Assembly (NCBI RefSeq): GCF_000959725.1
Contig: NZ_CP009322.1
Coordinates: forward strand, 1,426,001 to 1,490,000
From: Burkholderia gladioli
GTDB lineage: Bacteria > Pseudomonadota > Gammaproteobacteria > Burkholderiales > Burkholderiaceae
Reading direction: 5' to 3'
DNA: 64,000 bases
Part shown: positions 34,424 to 43,403 of the stretch, in pieces
Position numbering within the stretch: position 1 is the stretch's first letter
Layout of the letters: the number at the start of each line of letters is the position of its first letter
Notes under the pieces: generated by a model
What the model was told of the DNA's origin: nothing
What the model saw: only the letters and a program-made list of their open reading frames with translations
Databases searched by the model: none
Made by a program: the position numbers and the translations under genes

Positions 34424-36112
34424 TCAGGCCGGCGCGGCCAGGCCGAACATCCGGATGCGGTCGCGCCCCAGACGCTTGGCTTCATACAGGGCCAGGTCGG
34501 CATGGGACAGCAGTTGGCGCAAGCTCAGCTGGGATCCGCTGGCCACGCCCAGGCTGGCGGTGACCGGCACCGCGGTCCCATCGGCCGCGAACACCGCCAC
34601 GGCCCGGATTGCCGCGAGCAGGCGCTCCGCCAGCGACAGGGCAGCCGCGACGTCGACCGCATGAAGCAGGACCACGAACTCCTCGCCGCCGAATCGGGCC
34701 ACCAGGTCCCCCGGGCGGACCTGGCTCGCCAGGGCATCGGCCACCTTCACGAGCACGCCGTCGCCCACGGGATGTCCGAACCGATCGTTGATCGACTTGA
34801 AGTGGTCCAGGTCCAGCAGGATGAGAAACGGTTGCCCGGCCGGGTCCGCCCCCCTCAGCTTGATCTGGCCGAATGTCTCGAATGCGCGGCGATTGAACAG
34901 CTTCGTCAGCGCATCCGTCTGCGCCTGCCGTTTCAGTTTTTCGGCCAGGCTGGCTCGCTCGCGCATCCTGGACTCGAGAATATCGAATGCATCGAACAAC
35001 ACCTGCAGTTCCCTGGCGCTGTTGCGCCGCAATCCCTTGGGCATCCTCGTCTCGTCGGCCAGCGTGATGACGGCTTCGCTGACCTCGAGCAGCGGCCGCA
35101 GCACGCGAAAGTGCATGATCGACATCAGTCCGGCGACCAGCGCGACGACGACAAGCGCGAGAAGCGCCGCGACGACCAGCAGCACCAGCCGGTATCGCTC
35201 CTGCTCGACGTAGGCATCGACCAATGTCTCGAGGTAGTGACGACGCATGTCTTCGAGCGGACGCAGCGCCTGGACATAGCGCGCAGTGAAGTCGGCCACC
35301 GTCATCGTGTCGAGGCGAGCGCGGCGCCCGGCATGGGTCAGGCTGTCGATCAGGGGCAAGCCGTCTCTCGCGAATGCGCCCCATGCCTCGGCGCGACGCC
35401 GCGCGATTTCCACGGATCGTTCGTCCAGGCCGGACTGCCACCAGAACACCCTGATCCGTTCCGACAGTCGATCAATGTTCTCGAGGTTGCGTTCCGACAG
35501 CGGCGTGTGCGTCGCCATCGAGGCCACGAGACAGGAACCCAGGCGCCCGGCCGCGTCACGCACCTCCGCCAGCGCCATGGCCTGCAAGACGGCGCCTTGA
35601 AGGGACGGCGTCGAGGTGATCGTGTTCGCTGCGTGGGCCGCCACCACGTCGTGCATCGCGTCGTAAGCCGCAAACATGGCGTCGATCGAGTCCTGCACGT
35701 CCACGCCTGGCGGATCGACCTGCAGGGCGCGCAGATCAACCAGCCGACGCGCCTCGGCGAGCCGGCGCTTCACCAGGGCTGCTTGCGACGAGGAGAGATA
35801 TCGGGCACTTGCCGCGTCGAGGTCGCGATCCGTCTTCGCGCGGCCTCGCGCCAGCCAGGCGACGGCGGCCGACGAGGCATGGCCGGAGGCCGTCATGACG
35901 ACATTCGACGGGGCCCGTTCGGAGGAGATGTCGTTGGCGACGTCGAGCAAGACGCGCAACTCGCGCAGTAGCCTGGCGTGGTGACGTGCCTGGGAAAACG
36001 CCTCGTAGACCTGACCCAGCGCCAGTATCGCGAGGGCGGCAACGAGCAGGATAGCCAGGATCGCCCGCCACCACAGCCGCCTGCCTATGCTTGCCGAACG
36101 GAACGCGCGCAT
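34424..36112 (-). CDS. Membrane-bound diguanylate cyclase (GGDEF)
   Basis: A 562-residue c-di-GMP synthase candidate. One N-terminal helix (about residues 16-36), a roughly 270-residue helical periplasmic sensor region, a second helix (YRLVLLVVAALLALVVVALV) and a short HAMP-like linker precede the GGDEF domain. The active site is intact as FGGEEFVVLL. RPGD lies five residues before it, forming the RxxD inhibitory I-site, so product inhibition is expected. The TDALTKLFNRRAF and LDLDHFKSINDRFGH motifs are present. No EAL domain is present. PsiE lies upstream on the same strand. Confidence 0.93.
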   Translation of the reverse strand: MRAFRSASIGRRLWWRAILAILLVAALAILALGQVYEAFSQARHHARLLRELRVLLDVANDISSERAPSNVVMTASGHASSAAVAWLARGRAKTDRDLDAASARYLSSSQAALVKRRLAEARRLVDLRALQVDPPGVDVQDSIDAMFAAYDAMHDVVAAHAANTITSTPSLQGAVLQAMALAEVRDAAGRLGSCLVASMATHTPLSERNLENIDRLSERIRVFWWQSGLDERSVEIARRRAEAWGAFARDGLPLIDSLTHAGRRARLDTMTVADFTARYVQALRPLEDMRRHYLETLVDAYVEQERYRLVLLVVAALLALVVVALVAGLMSIMHFRVLRPLLEVSEAVITLADETRMPKGLRRNSARELQVLFDAFDILESRMRERASLAEKLKRQAQTDALTKLFNRRAFETFGQIKLRGADPAGQPFLILLDLDHFKSINDRFGHPVGDGVLVKVADALASQVRPGDLVARFGGEEFVVLLHAVDVAAALSLAERLLAAIRAVAVFAADGTAVPVTASLGVASGSQLSLRQLLSHADLALYEAKRLGRDRIRMFGLAAPA

Positions 36113-36241
36113 GTCGGACTTCCTAGAAACCGCAACGCCATCCCTCGTCCATGCCGCATCGAATCATGCCCTTGTCCACGCTCGCTCCCCGAGGCTCCCG
36201 TCCCCCACGACGCTGCGATTGCCGACGCTCCCGCAACGAGC

Positions 36242-36682
36242 TCATTGCCCCGGGGTTCTGGCCTGCCCGGCGTCGTCCCGGTCGCTGGGATATCGGTATT
36301 GGCCATAGCGGATCAGCAGCACGCCGACCGCGATCAGCACGATCGCGCCGGCCGATGCCAGCAGATGCAGCTCCGTGTTCGAACCTGAACGCAGGATCAC
36401 GTCCCGCGCGATGGAAACGATGGCGATATACAGGGGAAAACGCACGGGCAACTGACCGGACTTGAGGTATTGCCCGACCATCGCGAACACTTCCAGATAG
36501 AGGAACATCAGCAGCAGATCGGTCAGGGTCACCCCGTCCGAATAGGCGATTTTCCAGACCAGGTGCCCCATCGCGATTGCCGTGCCGATCCCGATGACGA
36601 GCAGACCGAACAGTTCGGCGAACTCCATGGCTCGCTCGAGCCGCGTCTTCAACACCTTCTGCAGCGCATTTTCGTATTTCAT
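36242..36682 (-). CDS. psiE: Phosphate-starvation-inducible PsiE family membrane protein
   Basis: A 146-residue membrane protein with four predicted helices and the PsiE pattern: FAELFGLLVIGIGTAIAM, LTDLLLMFLYLEVFAMVGQYLKSGQLPVRFPLYIAIVSIARDVIL in segments, and a last helix ALIVLIAVGVLLIRYGQYR-like. Its biochemical role is unknown in any bacterium. It is followed 129 bases later by the diguanylate cyclase on the same strand. No Pho box was identified. Confidence 0.82.
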   Translation of the reverse strand: MKYENALQKVLKTRLERAMEFAELFGLLVIGIGTAIAMGHLVWKIAYSDGVTLTDLLLMFLYLEVFAMVGQYLKSGQLPVRFPLYIAIVSIARDVILRSGSNTELHLLASAGAIVLIAVGVLLIRYGQYRYPSDRDDAGQARTPGQ

Positions 36683-36897
36683 GGATAAACCCGTCGTGGT
36701 CCGATGTGTGCGGATGGTAACGCGCCATTTTTAACGAACAAAGTCGCATCGCCGGCGCGAGCCGCCTTGCGATGAGGCGGGTTGTCGCACCCTGCCGAGG
36801 CGAGGCGCGCCGCCCATGCGCGACTACGCTCGAGGACGATCTTTCCGCACACCGAACGAAATGTCTTTCGACGCCGTCTCGTCGCGAACCGAGGATG

Positions 36898-37917
36898 TCA
36901 TGCGCGGCTCGCCACGGGGCCGTCGGTGTCGCCGGCTTCGATTCGCGGCATCCTGATTCGTTGCGAAAGCGTCCCGTCGACGAGGCGTTCGAGCATCAGT
37001 TCGGCAAGCTGCCGGCCGGTCTCCTGCCCCGTCGGCTGTATCACGGCGGTGACACGACGAGGCAACGCGGCATCGCTCGACACGCCGTCGTAGACGATCA
37101 GGGAGATGTCGCTGCCCACGCCGAGCCGGCTGTCGACGAGTGCCCGAAACGCGCCCGCGCCCGCGATATTGTTGTCGACCAGCAGCGCGGTCGGCCGAGG
37201 TTCGCGAGCGAGCAGCGATTGTGCGGCCCGCATGCCGCCGTCGTGACTCAAGGCGGACTGGACAAGCAGTTCCGGCTCGGCCGGCACGCCGGCTTCGGAC
37301 AAGCCGGCAAGAAAGCCCGCGCGCCGCTGCGCCGCGAAGCTAAACGAAAGCGGTGCGCTGATCATCGCGATTCGCCGATGGCCGAAACCGAGCAATCGAC
37401 CCACCGCGAGCCTGGCGCCTGCCTCGTTGTCGAAGTCGAAGCAGGCATACGGCTGCGCGATATTCGTTCGGCCGTATGCGACGAAGGGAAAGGCCCGCGA
37501 GCGGAGATAGGCGATGCGAGGATCGTCGACCAGGGTGCGCGCCACGATCAGCCCATCGATCCGCTTGCCGTCCACCAGGCGCCGGTACGTCTCGAGTTCG
37601 GCACCGGGGCGTGCCGCTGCGACGATGAAGTCCAGTTCGTGCTCGGCGAGCCGCTCGGTCACTCCCGCCACCACCTCGCCGAAGCGCGCATCGCCGAGAT
37701 CCTCTCCACCAAACGGATAGATCATTCCGATCACGTCGGCGCGGCCTGTCGCGAGTCGCCGCGCGGCCGAGTCGGCAACGTAGCCCATCTCCCGTGCAGC
37801 CGCCGCCACACGTGCACGAGTGGCCTCGCTGACATCGTCATAACCGTTCAAGGCGCGGCTGACCGTGGTGCGCGACAGTCCGAGCGCTGCCGACAGCGCC
37901 TTCAAACTCACCTTCAC
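36898..37917 (-). CDS. LacI/GalR family transcriptional regulator
   Basis: A 339-residue repressor type: N-terminal HTH VKVSLKALSAALGLSRTTVS and the hinge region, then the sugar-binding-like domain (GLIVARTLVDDPR, FVAYGRTN, ALLVDNNIAGAGAF, IVYDGVSSDAAL). The start is GTG at 37917, with GGAGG seven bases upstream. Two perfect-core operators of the LacI type lie just upstream (38011-38048), arguing for autoregulation. No sugar transporter or catabolic gene is adjacent, so the target regulon is elsewhere or this is an orphan. Confidence 0.92.
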   Translation of the reverse strand: MKVSLKALSAALGLSRTTVSRALNGYDDVSEATRARVAAAAREMGYVADSAARRLATGRADVIGMIYPFGGEDLGDARFGEVVAGVTERLAEHELDFIVAAARPGAELETYRRLVDGKRIDGLIVARTLVDDPRIAYLRSRAFPFVAYGRTNIAQPYACFDFDNEAGARLAVGRLLGFGHRRIAMISAPLSFSFAAQRRAGFLAGLSEAGVPAEPELLVQSALSHDGGMRAAQSLLAREPRPTALLVDNNIAGAGAFRALVDSRLGVGSDISLIVYDGVSSDAALPRRVTAVIQPTGQETGRQLAELMLERLVDGTLSQRIRMPRIEAGDTDGPVASRA

Positions 37918-38000
37918 GCCTGCGCCTCCCCCTGGCCGTTCCCGCCGTCGCGCCAGCGAGGGCAATCATCGCCGCACGTGAAACGTAAAATTTTTTTGAA

Positions 38001-38051
38001 AAAACAAACGTCCAAACCGGTTTGGATGCTAAATCAAACCGGTTTGGACGT
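38001..38051 (-). promoter_or_regulatory. Tandem LacI operators that also form a terminator-like hairpin
   Basis: TCCAAACCGGTTTGGA (38011-38026) is a perfect 16-bp palindrome. A second copy with the same AAACCGGTTT core is centred 22 bp away (38034-38048). Together ACGTCCAAACCGGTTTG (38008-38024) pairs with 38035-38051 as a 17-bp stem with a 10-nt loop. On the minus strand it is followed by TTGTTTTTT. The element therefore reads both as twin LacI-family operators before the lacI gene and as an intrinsic terminator for the sensor-kinase operon ending at 38135. Confidence 0.75.
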
Positions 38052-38134
38052 CAAAAAAATAATTCCCTCCAAGAGATCGACGTGCCGGGCAGGCGTGGCC
38101 TGGCGCGATTCGGCAGCCCGGCCGGAGCGCTGCC

Positions 38135-39459
38135 CTACTTCCTCGCCCCCTGCACCTTCAGCGTCAACCTCGCCTCCAGCCCGCCGCCGGCACGATTGCG
38201 CAGCACCAGCGTGGAGTCCATCGCCTGCGTCAGTTGCCGCGCGATCGCAAGCCCCAGCCCCGTGCCGCCGGTGCCGCGATTGCGCGAGGTCTCGATCCGC
38301 ACGAAGGGCTCGAACACGGCCTCCAGCGATTCCTCGGGAATCCCCGGCCCGCGATCGAGCACGGCCACCTCGGCATGGCCCTCGGGGGTGAGCGTCACCT
38401 CCAGCTCGGCCGCGCCGCTGAACTTCAGCGCGTTGTCCACCAGGTTGCCGACCACGCGCCGCAGCGCCTGCGGCCGCGCCGTCACGGCGATGTCGACGCG
38501 CCTGGCGAAGGTCACGTTCTGCTCGGCGTCGATGTAGTCGCAGACGATGCTGTCGAGCATCGCGTCGAGATCGATCCGGCACGGTGCTTCGGAGGTGCTG
38601 TGCACGGTCCGCGCGTAGGCCACGCCCTCCTTCACCAATTGCCCCATCTCGGTCAGGTCCTGGCGCAGCTTGGCGGCCTGCACGTCGTCGTCCATCACGT
38701 CGACGCGCAGGCGCATGCGCGTGATCGGCGTCTGCAGGTCGTGCGAGATCGCGGCCAGGATCTGCATGCGCTCGGCTGTGTAGGTGGCGATCCGGTCCTG
38801 CATGGCATTGAAGGCCCGCGCCGCGCGCGCCACCTCGGAAGGCCCCGTCTCGGGCAGCCGCTCGCCCTTCAGGTCCGGCCCGAGCGCATCGGCCGCGCGA
38901 GCCAGGTCGTGCAGCGGCCGCGTGGCGAGGCGCACCGCCAGCCAGCAGCAGAACGCCAGCAAGGCCAGTTGTACCACCAGCACCGCCGGCAGCCAGCCAG
39001 ACAGCGGCACGCTCGACATCGGATGCAGGTCGATCGTCAGCGGCGAGCCGTCGGACAGCTTCAGGTGCACCTGCAGATGCTCGGCGTCGCCGGGAATCGC
39101 GTTGGCCGTCACCGGGTAGGCGCGGCCGATGCCGTCGGTGATCGAGCGTTCGACGCGGGCCGACAGCTCCGCGTCGACCGGCCCGCCCGGCAGCCCCGGC
39201 CCCAGCTCGAAGCGGTAGCTGCGACGCGCCAGCTTGGGCAGCCAGGCCTCGCGCTCGTTCGGCGGCAGGTGGTCGAGCAGCGCGACGGAGGCCACCACCT
39301 CGCGCTCGATGTAGCCCATCATCAGCGTGGTGGTGGCCTGGTCGCGCTCGGTCAGCGTCAGCCAGAACGACAGCATCTGCGCGGCCGCCAGGCCCACGCA
39401 CAGGATCAAGGCCAGGCGCGCGAACAGCGAGCGCGGCCAGTGCGCGAGAGACTTGTCGC

Positions 39460-39463
<4 letters not shown>
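38135..39463 (-). CDS. Sensor histidine kinase (EnvZ/OmpR-type system)
   Basis: A 442-residue membrane sensor kinase. Two helices (about residues 13-33 and 155-178) flank a periplasmic domain of about 120 residues, followed by HAMP (RPLHDLARAADALG). The phospho-acceptor is His in AAISHDLQTPITRMRLR, and the ATP site shows NLVDNALKFSG, DRGPGIPEE and GTGGTGLGLAIARQL. Its start overlaps the response regulator stop (ATGA). It is the last gene of a four-gene operon. Signal unknown. Confidence 0.94.
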
Positions 39464-40205
<742 letters not shown>

Positions 40206-40206
<1 letters not shown>

Positions 40207-40370
40207 CAGGCACGCTCCTCGCGGCGACGCACGGCCGACGGGCCGCGCGAGGGCACCGTGGTGCAGGCGAAGGGATGGCTCAGCTCGCTGGCCACGCCGC
40301 CCGCCAGGAAGGCGAGGATCGCCAGCAGGCGCTGCAGCGGGCCGCGGCGCGGCTTCGATTCGGGCTTCAT
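40206..40370 (-). CDS. 54-residue membrane protein coupled to the two-component genes
   Basis: A small gene usually missed by annotation. ATG 40370 overlaps the GFA stop (ATGA) and has GGAGG four bases upstream; its stop overlaps the response regulator start. Third codon positions are almost all G or C, as in real genes here. The product has a basic N-terminus, one hydrophobic segment (LLAILAFLAGGVASELS, about residues 15-31) and an Arg-rich end. This suggests an inner-membrane peptide, possibly a modulator of the adjacent sensor kinase. Function unknown. Confidence 0.65.
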
Positions 40371-40738
40371 GCGTCCTCCACGACGGACAGGCTCGCGCCG
40401 TTGGCCACCGCCGCTTCCAGCGCGTAGGGATCGACGCCGTCGAGGCAGCCGATGTTCACGCGCCAGCGCAGCGGGTCCACGCGAGTCTGGTGAAACGGAT
40501 AGATCCCGCAATGGCGGCAGAAGAAATGCTTCGCGACGCGGGTATTGAACTGGTATTCGGTCAGCGCGTCCTCGCCGGCCAGGATCGTCAGGTTCTCGCG
40601 GGCGAAGGCCGGCGTCATCAGCGCGCCCTTGCGGCGGCACAGGCTGCAGTTGCAGCGCGCGGCGGGCACGAGCGGCGTGCGCACCTCGAAACGGACGGCC
40701 CCGCAATGGCAGGAACCTTGAAAAGACTCGGCGTTCAT
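40367..40738 (-). CDS. GFA family (glutathione-dependent formaldehyde-activating-like) zinc protein
   Basis: A 123-residue Mss4-fold protein with the GFA zinc pattern: GSCHCGAVRFE, RCNCSLCRRKG and FFCRHCGIYPFH. The family was named for S-(hydroxymethyl)glutathione formation, but many members are uncharacterised. I chose ATG 40738 (MNAESF), with GGAGG about seven bases upstream, over a start eight codons earlier. First gene of the operon GFA, small membrane protein, response regulator, kinase. Confidence 0.88.
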   Translation of the reverse strand: MNAESFQGSCHCGAVRFEVRTPLVPAARCNCSLCRRKGALMTPAFARENLTILAGEDALTEYQFNTRVAKHFFCRHCGIYPFHQTRVDPLRWRVNIGCLDGVDPYALEAAVANGASLSVVEDA

Positions 40739-41042
40739 CGTGCGCCCCTCCGTGGTCATCATGGAATGACGGTTTTATAGCCGATTGCAGTCCCTGATTT
40801 GTGTCGCAATGTATCTGAATTCGCCGTCGATACACAACATTGCACACCCATGGGCGGCCCGAAACATCCGCGATACGGGCGCGGGCTCCAATACCTCCAT
40901 CGCCGGTCGGCCCGGCGGATCGGCCCTGCCGGCGCGCCTCGCGCGCCCCGCACCGCCGATCCCGCCCCGCCGACCGACGGCACGCCGGCGGCGCCCACCG
41001 CGCTGCCGGCGGCCCTCAACCGAAACCGATGGAAACTCCACC
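40739..41042. promoter_or_regulatory. Divergent regulatory gap with a GCAATGT/ACATTGC dyad
   Basis: This 304-base gap separates the two-component operon and the thioredoxin-like gene. Within an AT-richer patch, GCAATGTATC (40806-40815) faces GATAC plus ACATTGC (40829-40843), giving an interrupted dyad that an OmpR-type regulator could bind. The rest is GC-rich with no gene seen. Confidence 0.4.
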
Positions 41043-41594
41043 ATGCGCCCGCTCTATCGTCTGTTTGCCGCCGCCGGCACCATTGCCGCCTGCGCCGCCG
41101 TGATCGCCGCCACCCAGCCGCCCGGCATCGCCGGCGCCGCACAGGCGAGCACCCCGACCACCGCGCCCGACTTCACCGGCATCAACCAGTGGCTGAACGG
41201 CCCGCCGCAATCGCTCGACAAGCTGCGCGGCAAGGTGGTGCTGGTCGATTTCTGGACCTATACCTGCATCAACTGCATCCACACGCTGCCCCACGTCCAG
41301 GGCTGGTACGACAAATACAAGTCGCAAGGCCTGACCGTGGTGGGCGTGCACACGCCCGAATACCCGTTCGAGCACAGCACCTCGAACGTGCGCGACGCGA
41401 TCAAGCGCTTCGGCCTGACCTACCCGGTCGCGCAGGACAACGACTACGCCACCTGGCGCGCCTACGACAACCAGTATTGGCCGGCCGTCTACCTGATCGA
41501 CAAGACGGGCAGGATCGTCTACCGGCACTTCGGCGAGGGCGACTACGAGCAGACCGACGCCGAGATCGCCCGGCTGCTCGCCCAGCCGGGCTGA
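41043..41594 (+). CDS. Exported thioredoxin-family protein (TlpA/DipZ-C-like)
   Basis: A 183-residue protein with an N-terminal signal or anchor (about residues 7-30, ending AGAAQA) and a thioredoxin fold. VVLVDFWTYTCINCIHTLPHVQGWYDKY contains the redox CxxC (C-I-N-C), and a cis-Pro lies in NQYWPAVYLID. The TYTCINC motif is typical of the AhpC/TSA-like C-terminal domain of DipZ proteins. It should reduce or isomerise thiols in the periplasm. ATG 41043 was chosen where the signal begins. Confidence 0.88.
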   Translation: MRPLYRLFAAAGTIAACAAVIAATQPPGIAGAAQASTPTTAPDFTGINQWLNGPPQSLDKLRGKVVLVDFWTYTCINCIHTLPHVQGWYDKYKSQGLTVVGVHTPEYPFEHSTSNVRDAIKRFGLTYPVAQDNDYATWRAYDNQYWPAVYLIDKTGRIVYRHFGEGDYEQTDAEIARLLAQPG

Positions 41595-41977
41595 GCCCCG
41601 GCCGGCGCGGCTTGCCGGCTGCGCCGCCGGGGCCGCGCAGCCCGATTCTCTCCCCGGTCGCCGCGATCGCGCAAAGATGCCCGCCGCACGCGGGTATCGA
41701 CAAATCCCGTTGCCGCCTACAATGTCGCCCGCGGGAACGGCCGAGGCGACGCGCCCCGGGCCGGCCCGCGCGCGGGACTGACCAACCCGCGCGCGGGCCA
41801 CGCCGCCTGGCAGCGCCTCGCGCGGCCGACGGCCGCCACGCCGCGGTACGTCGCGCCACGCCGACGCGCCTTTCGGCCCAGTCCTCCCGTACGCATTCAT
41901 CTGCCCGGCGCGCCGCCGCTTCACGGCCGGCATGCCGCCATGGCCACGCATAATCACAACGTCGACGAGGGTATCTC
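41595..41977 (+). promoter_or_regulatory. 383-base gap with a strong hairpin before the O-acetylation genes
   Basis: A TACAAT element lies near 41720. GGCCCGCGCGCGGG (41763-41776) pairs perfectly with 41786-41799 around a 9-nt loop. No T-run follows, and no protein-coding frame is convincing. It may terminate the thioredoxin transcript or act as a leader structure for the MBOAT gene. Confidence 0.4.
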
Positions 41978-43399
41978 GTGGTATTCAGCAGCATCGTGTT
42001 CCTGGGCCTGTTCCTGCCGGTGACGTTCGTCACCTACTACCTGGCCCCCGCCCGATTTCGCAATGCCCTGCTGGCGCTGGCCAGCATCGTGTTCTACGCC
42101 TGGGGCGAGCCGCGTTTCGTGATCCTGATGCTGGGCTCGGTCGCCATGAACTTCTGGGGCGCCCGGCTGCTGGACCGGACCCGGGCGCGCCGGCGCGTGC
42201 TGGGCTGCCTGGTGGGCCTCAACCTGCTGCTGCTCGGCATCTTCAAGTACGCCAATTTCGCGGTCGACAACCTCAACGCGCTGCTGGTGCCGGCGGGCCT
42301 GTCGGCCATCTCGATCAAGGCCGTCGCGCTGCCGATCGGCATCTCGTTCTACACCTTCCACGCGATCTCCTACCTGGTCGACATCTACCGGCGCAATGCC
42401 ACGCCGAATCGCAATATCGTCGACTACAGCCTCTACATCATGTTGTTCCCGCAACTGGTGGCCGGCCCGATCATCCGCTACAAGGACATCCACACGCAGC
42501 TGGCGCGCCGCGACAGCACGCTCGACGACATCACCGCCGGCATCCTGCGCTTCACCATGGGGCTGGCCAAGAAGGTGCTGATCGCCAACCAGCTCGGCCT
42601 GATCGCCGATACCGGCTTCAACGCGCCGGCCGACCAGCTCGGCGCGGCCGCGGCCTGGTTCTGCCTGCTGTGCTACACGCTGCAGATCTACTTCGACTTC
42701 TCCGGCTACAGCGACATGGCGATCGGCCTGGGCCGCCTGTTCGGCTTCCGCTTCCCGGAGAACTTCAACTATCCCTACAGCGCGCGCTCGATCCAGGATT
42801 TCTGGCGGCGCTGGCATATCTCGCTGTCGACCTGGTTCCGCGACTACGTCTACATCCCGCTCGGCGGCAACCGCCGCGGCGAGGGCCGCACGCTGCTGAA
42901 CCTGTGGATCGTGTTCCTGCTGACGGGGATCTGGCACGGCGCGAGCTGGAATTTCGTGGTGTGGGGCGCGCTGCACGGCTTCTTCCTGATGCTGGAGCGC
43001 TTCGGGCGCAACGCCGGGCTGCCGGTGCCCAGGCCGCTCGCCCAGCTCTACGCGATGCTGGTGGTGATGCTCGCCTGGGTATTCTTCCGCACCGAATCCC
43101 TGCCCCAGGCGAGGCATTACCTGCTGGCGCTGCTCGGCCACTGGCCCGCCGCGCAGCAGAGCGTGACGCTGGCATCGCTGTGGTCGACGCAGACGCTGGT
43201 GCTGCTGGTGGTGGCGGTGCTGCTCGCGCTCGGCGCGTATCCGCTCCTGCAGCGCCGTCTCCAGCCGATGTGGGCGCGCCTCGCCGCGCTGTCGCTCGAC
43301 GGCTGGCTGCGCGCCGCGCTGGTCGCGCCCGCGCTGATCCTGAGCGCCATGTCGATCGCGCTCGGCCAATACAACCCCTTCATCTATTTCCGCTTCTGA
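41978..43399 (+). CDS. MBOAT family O-acyltransferase (AlgI-like)
   Basis: A 473-residue polytopic membrane enzyme. The family hallmarks are LPIGISFYTFHAISYLVDIYR, the IMLFPQLVAGPIIRY segment, YFDFSGYSDMAIGLG, FWRRWHISLSTWFRDYVYIPLGGNRRG in pieces and the catalytic His in FLLTGIWHGASWNFVVWG. AlgI-type proteins take acetyl groups across the inner membrane for surface polysaccharide acetylation. The start is GTG 41978, with GAGGG six bases upstream. It is followed after four bases by its AlgJ/AlgX-like partner. Confidence 0.93.
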   Translation: MVFSSIVFLGLFLPVTFVTYYLAPARFRNALLALASIVFYAWGEPRFVILMLGSVAMNFWGARLLDRTRARRRVLGCLVGLNLLLLGIFKYANFAVDNLNALLVPAGLSAISIKAVALPIGISFYTFHAISYLVDIYRRNATPNRNIVDYSLYIMLFPQLVAGPIIRYKDIHTQLARRDSTLDDITAGILRFTMGLAKKVLIANQLGLIADTGFNAPADQLGAAAAWFCLLCYTLQIYFDFSGYSDMAIGLGRLFGFRFPENFNYPYSARSIQDFWRRWHISLSTWFRDYVYIPLGGNRRGEGRTLLNLWIVFLLTGIWHGASWNFVVWGALHGFFLMLERFGRNAGLPVPRPLAQLYAMLVVMLAWVFFRTESLPQARHYLLALLGHWPAAQQSVTLASLWSTQTLVLLVVAVLLALGAYPLLQRRLQPMWARLAALSLDGWLRAALVAPALILSAMSIALGQYNPFIYFRF

Positions 43400-43403
43400 C
43401 GGC

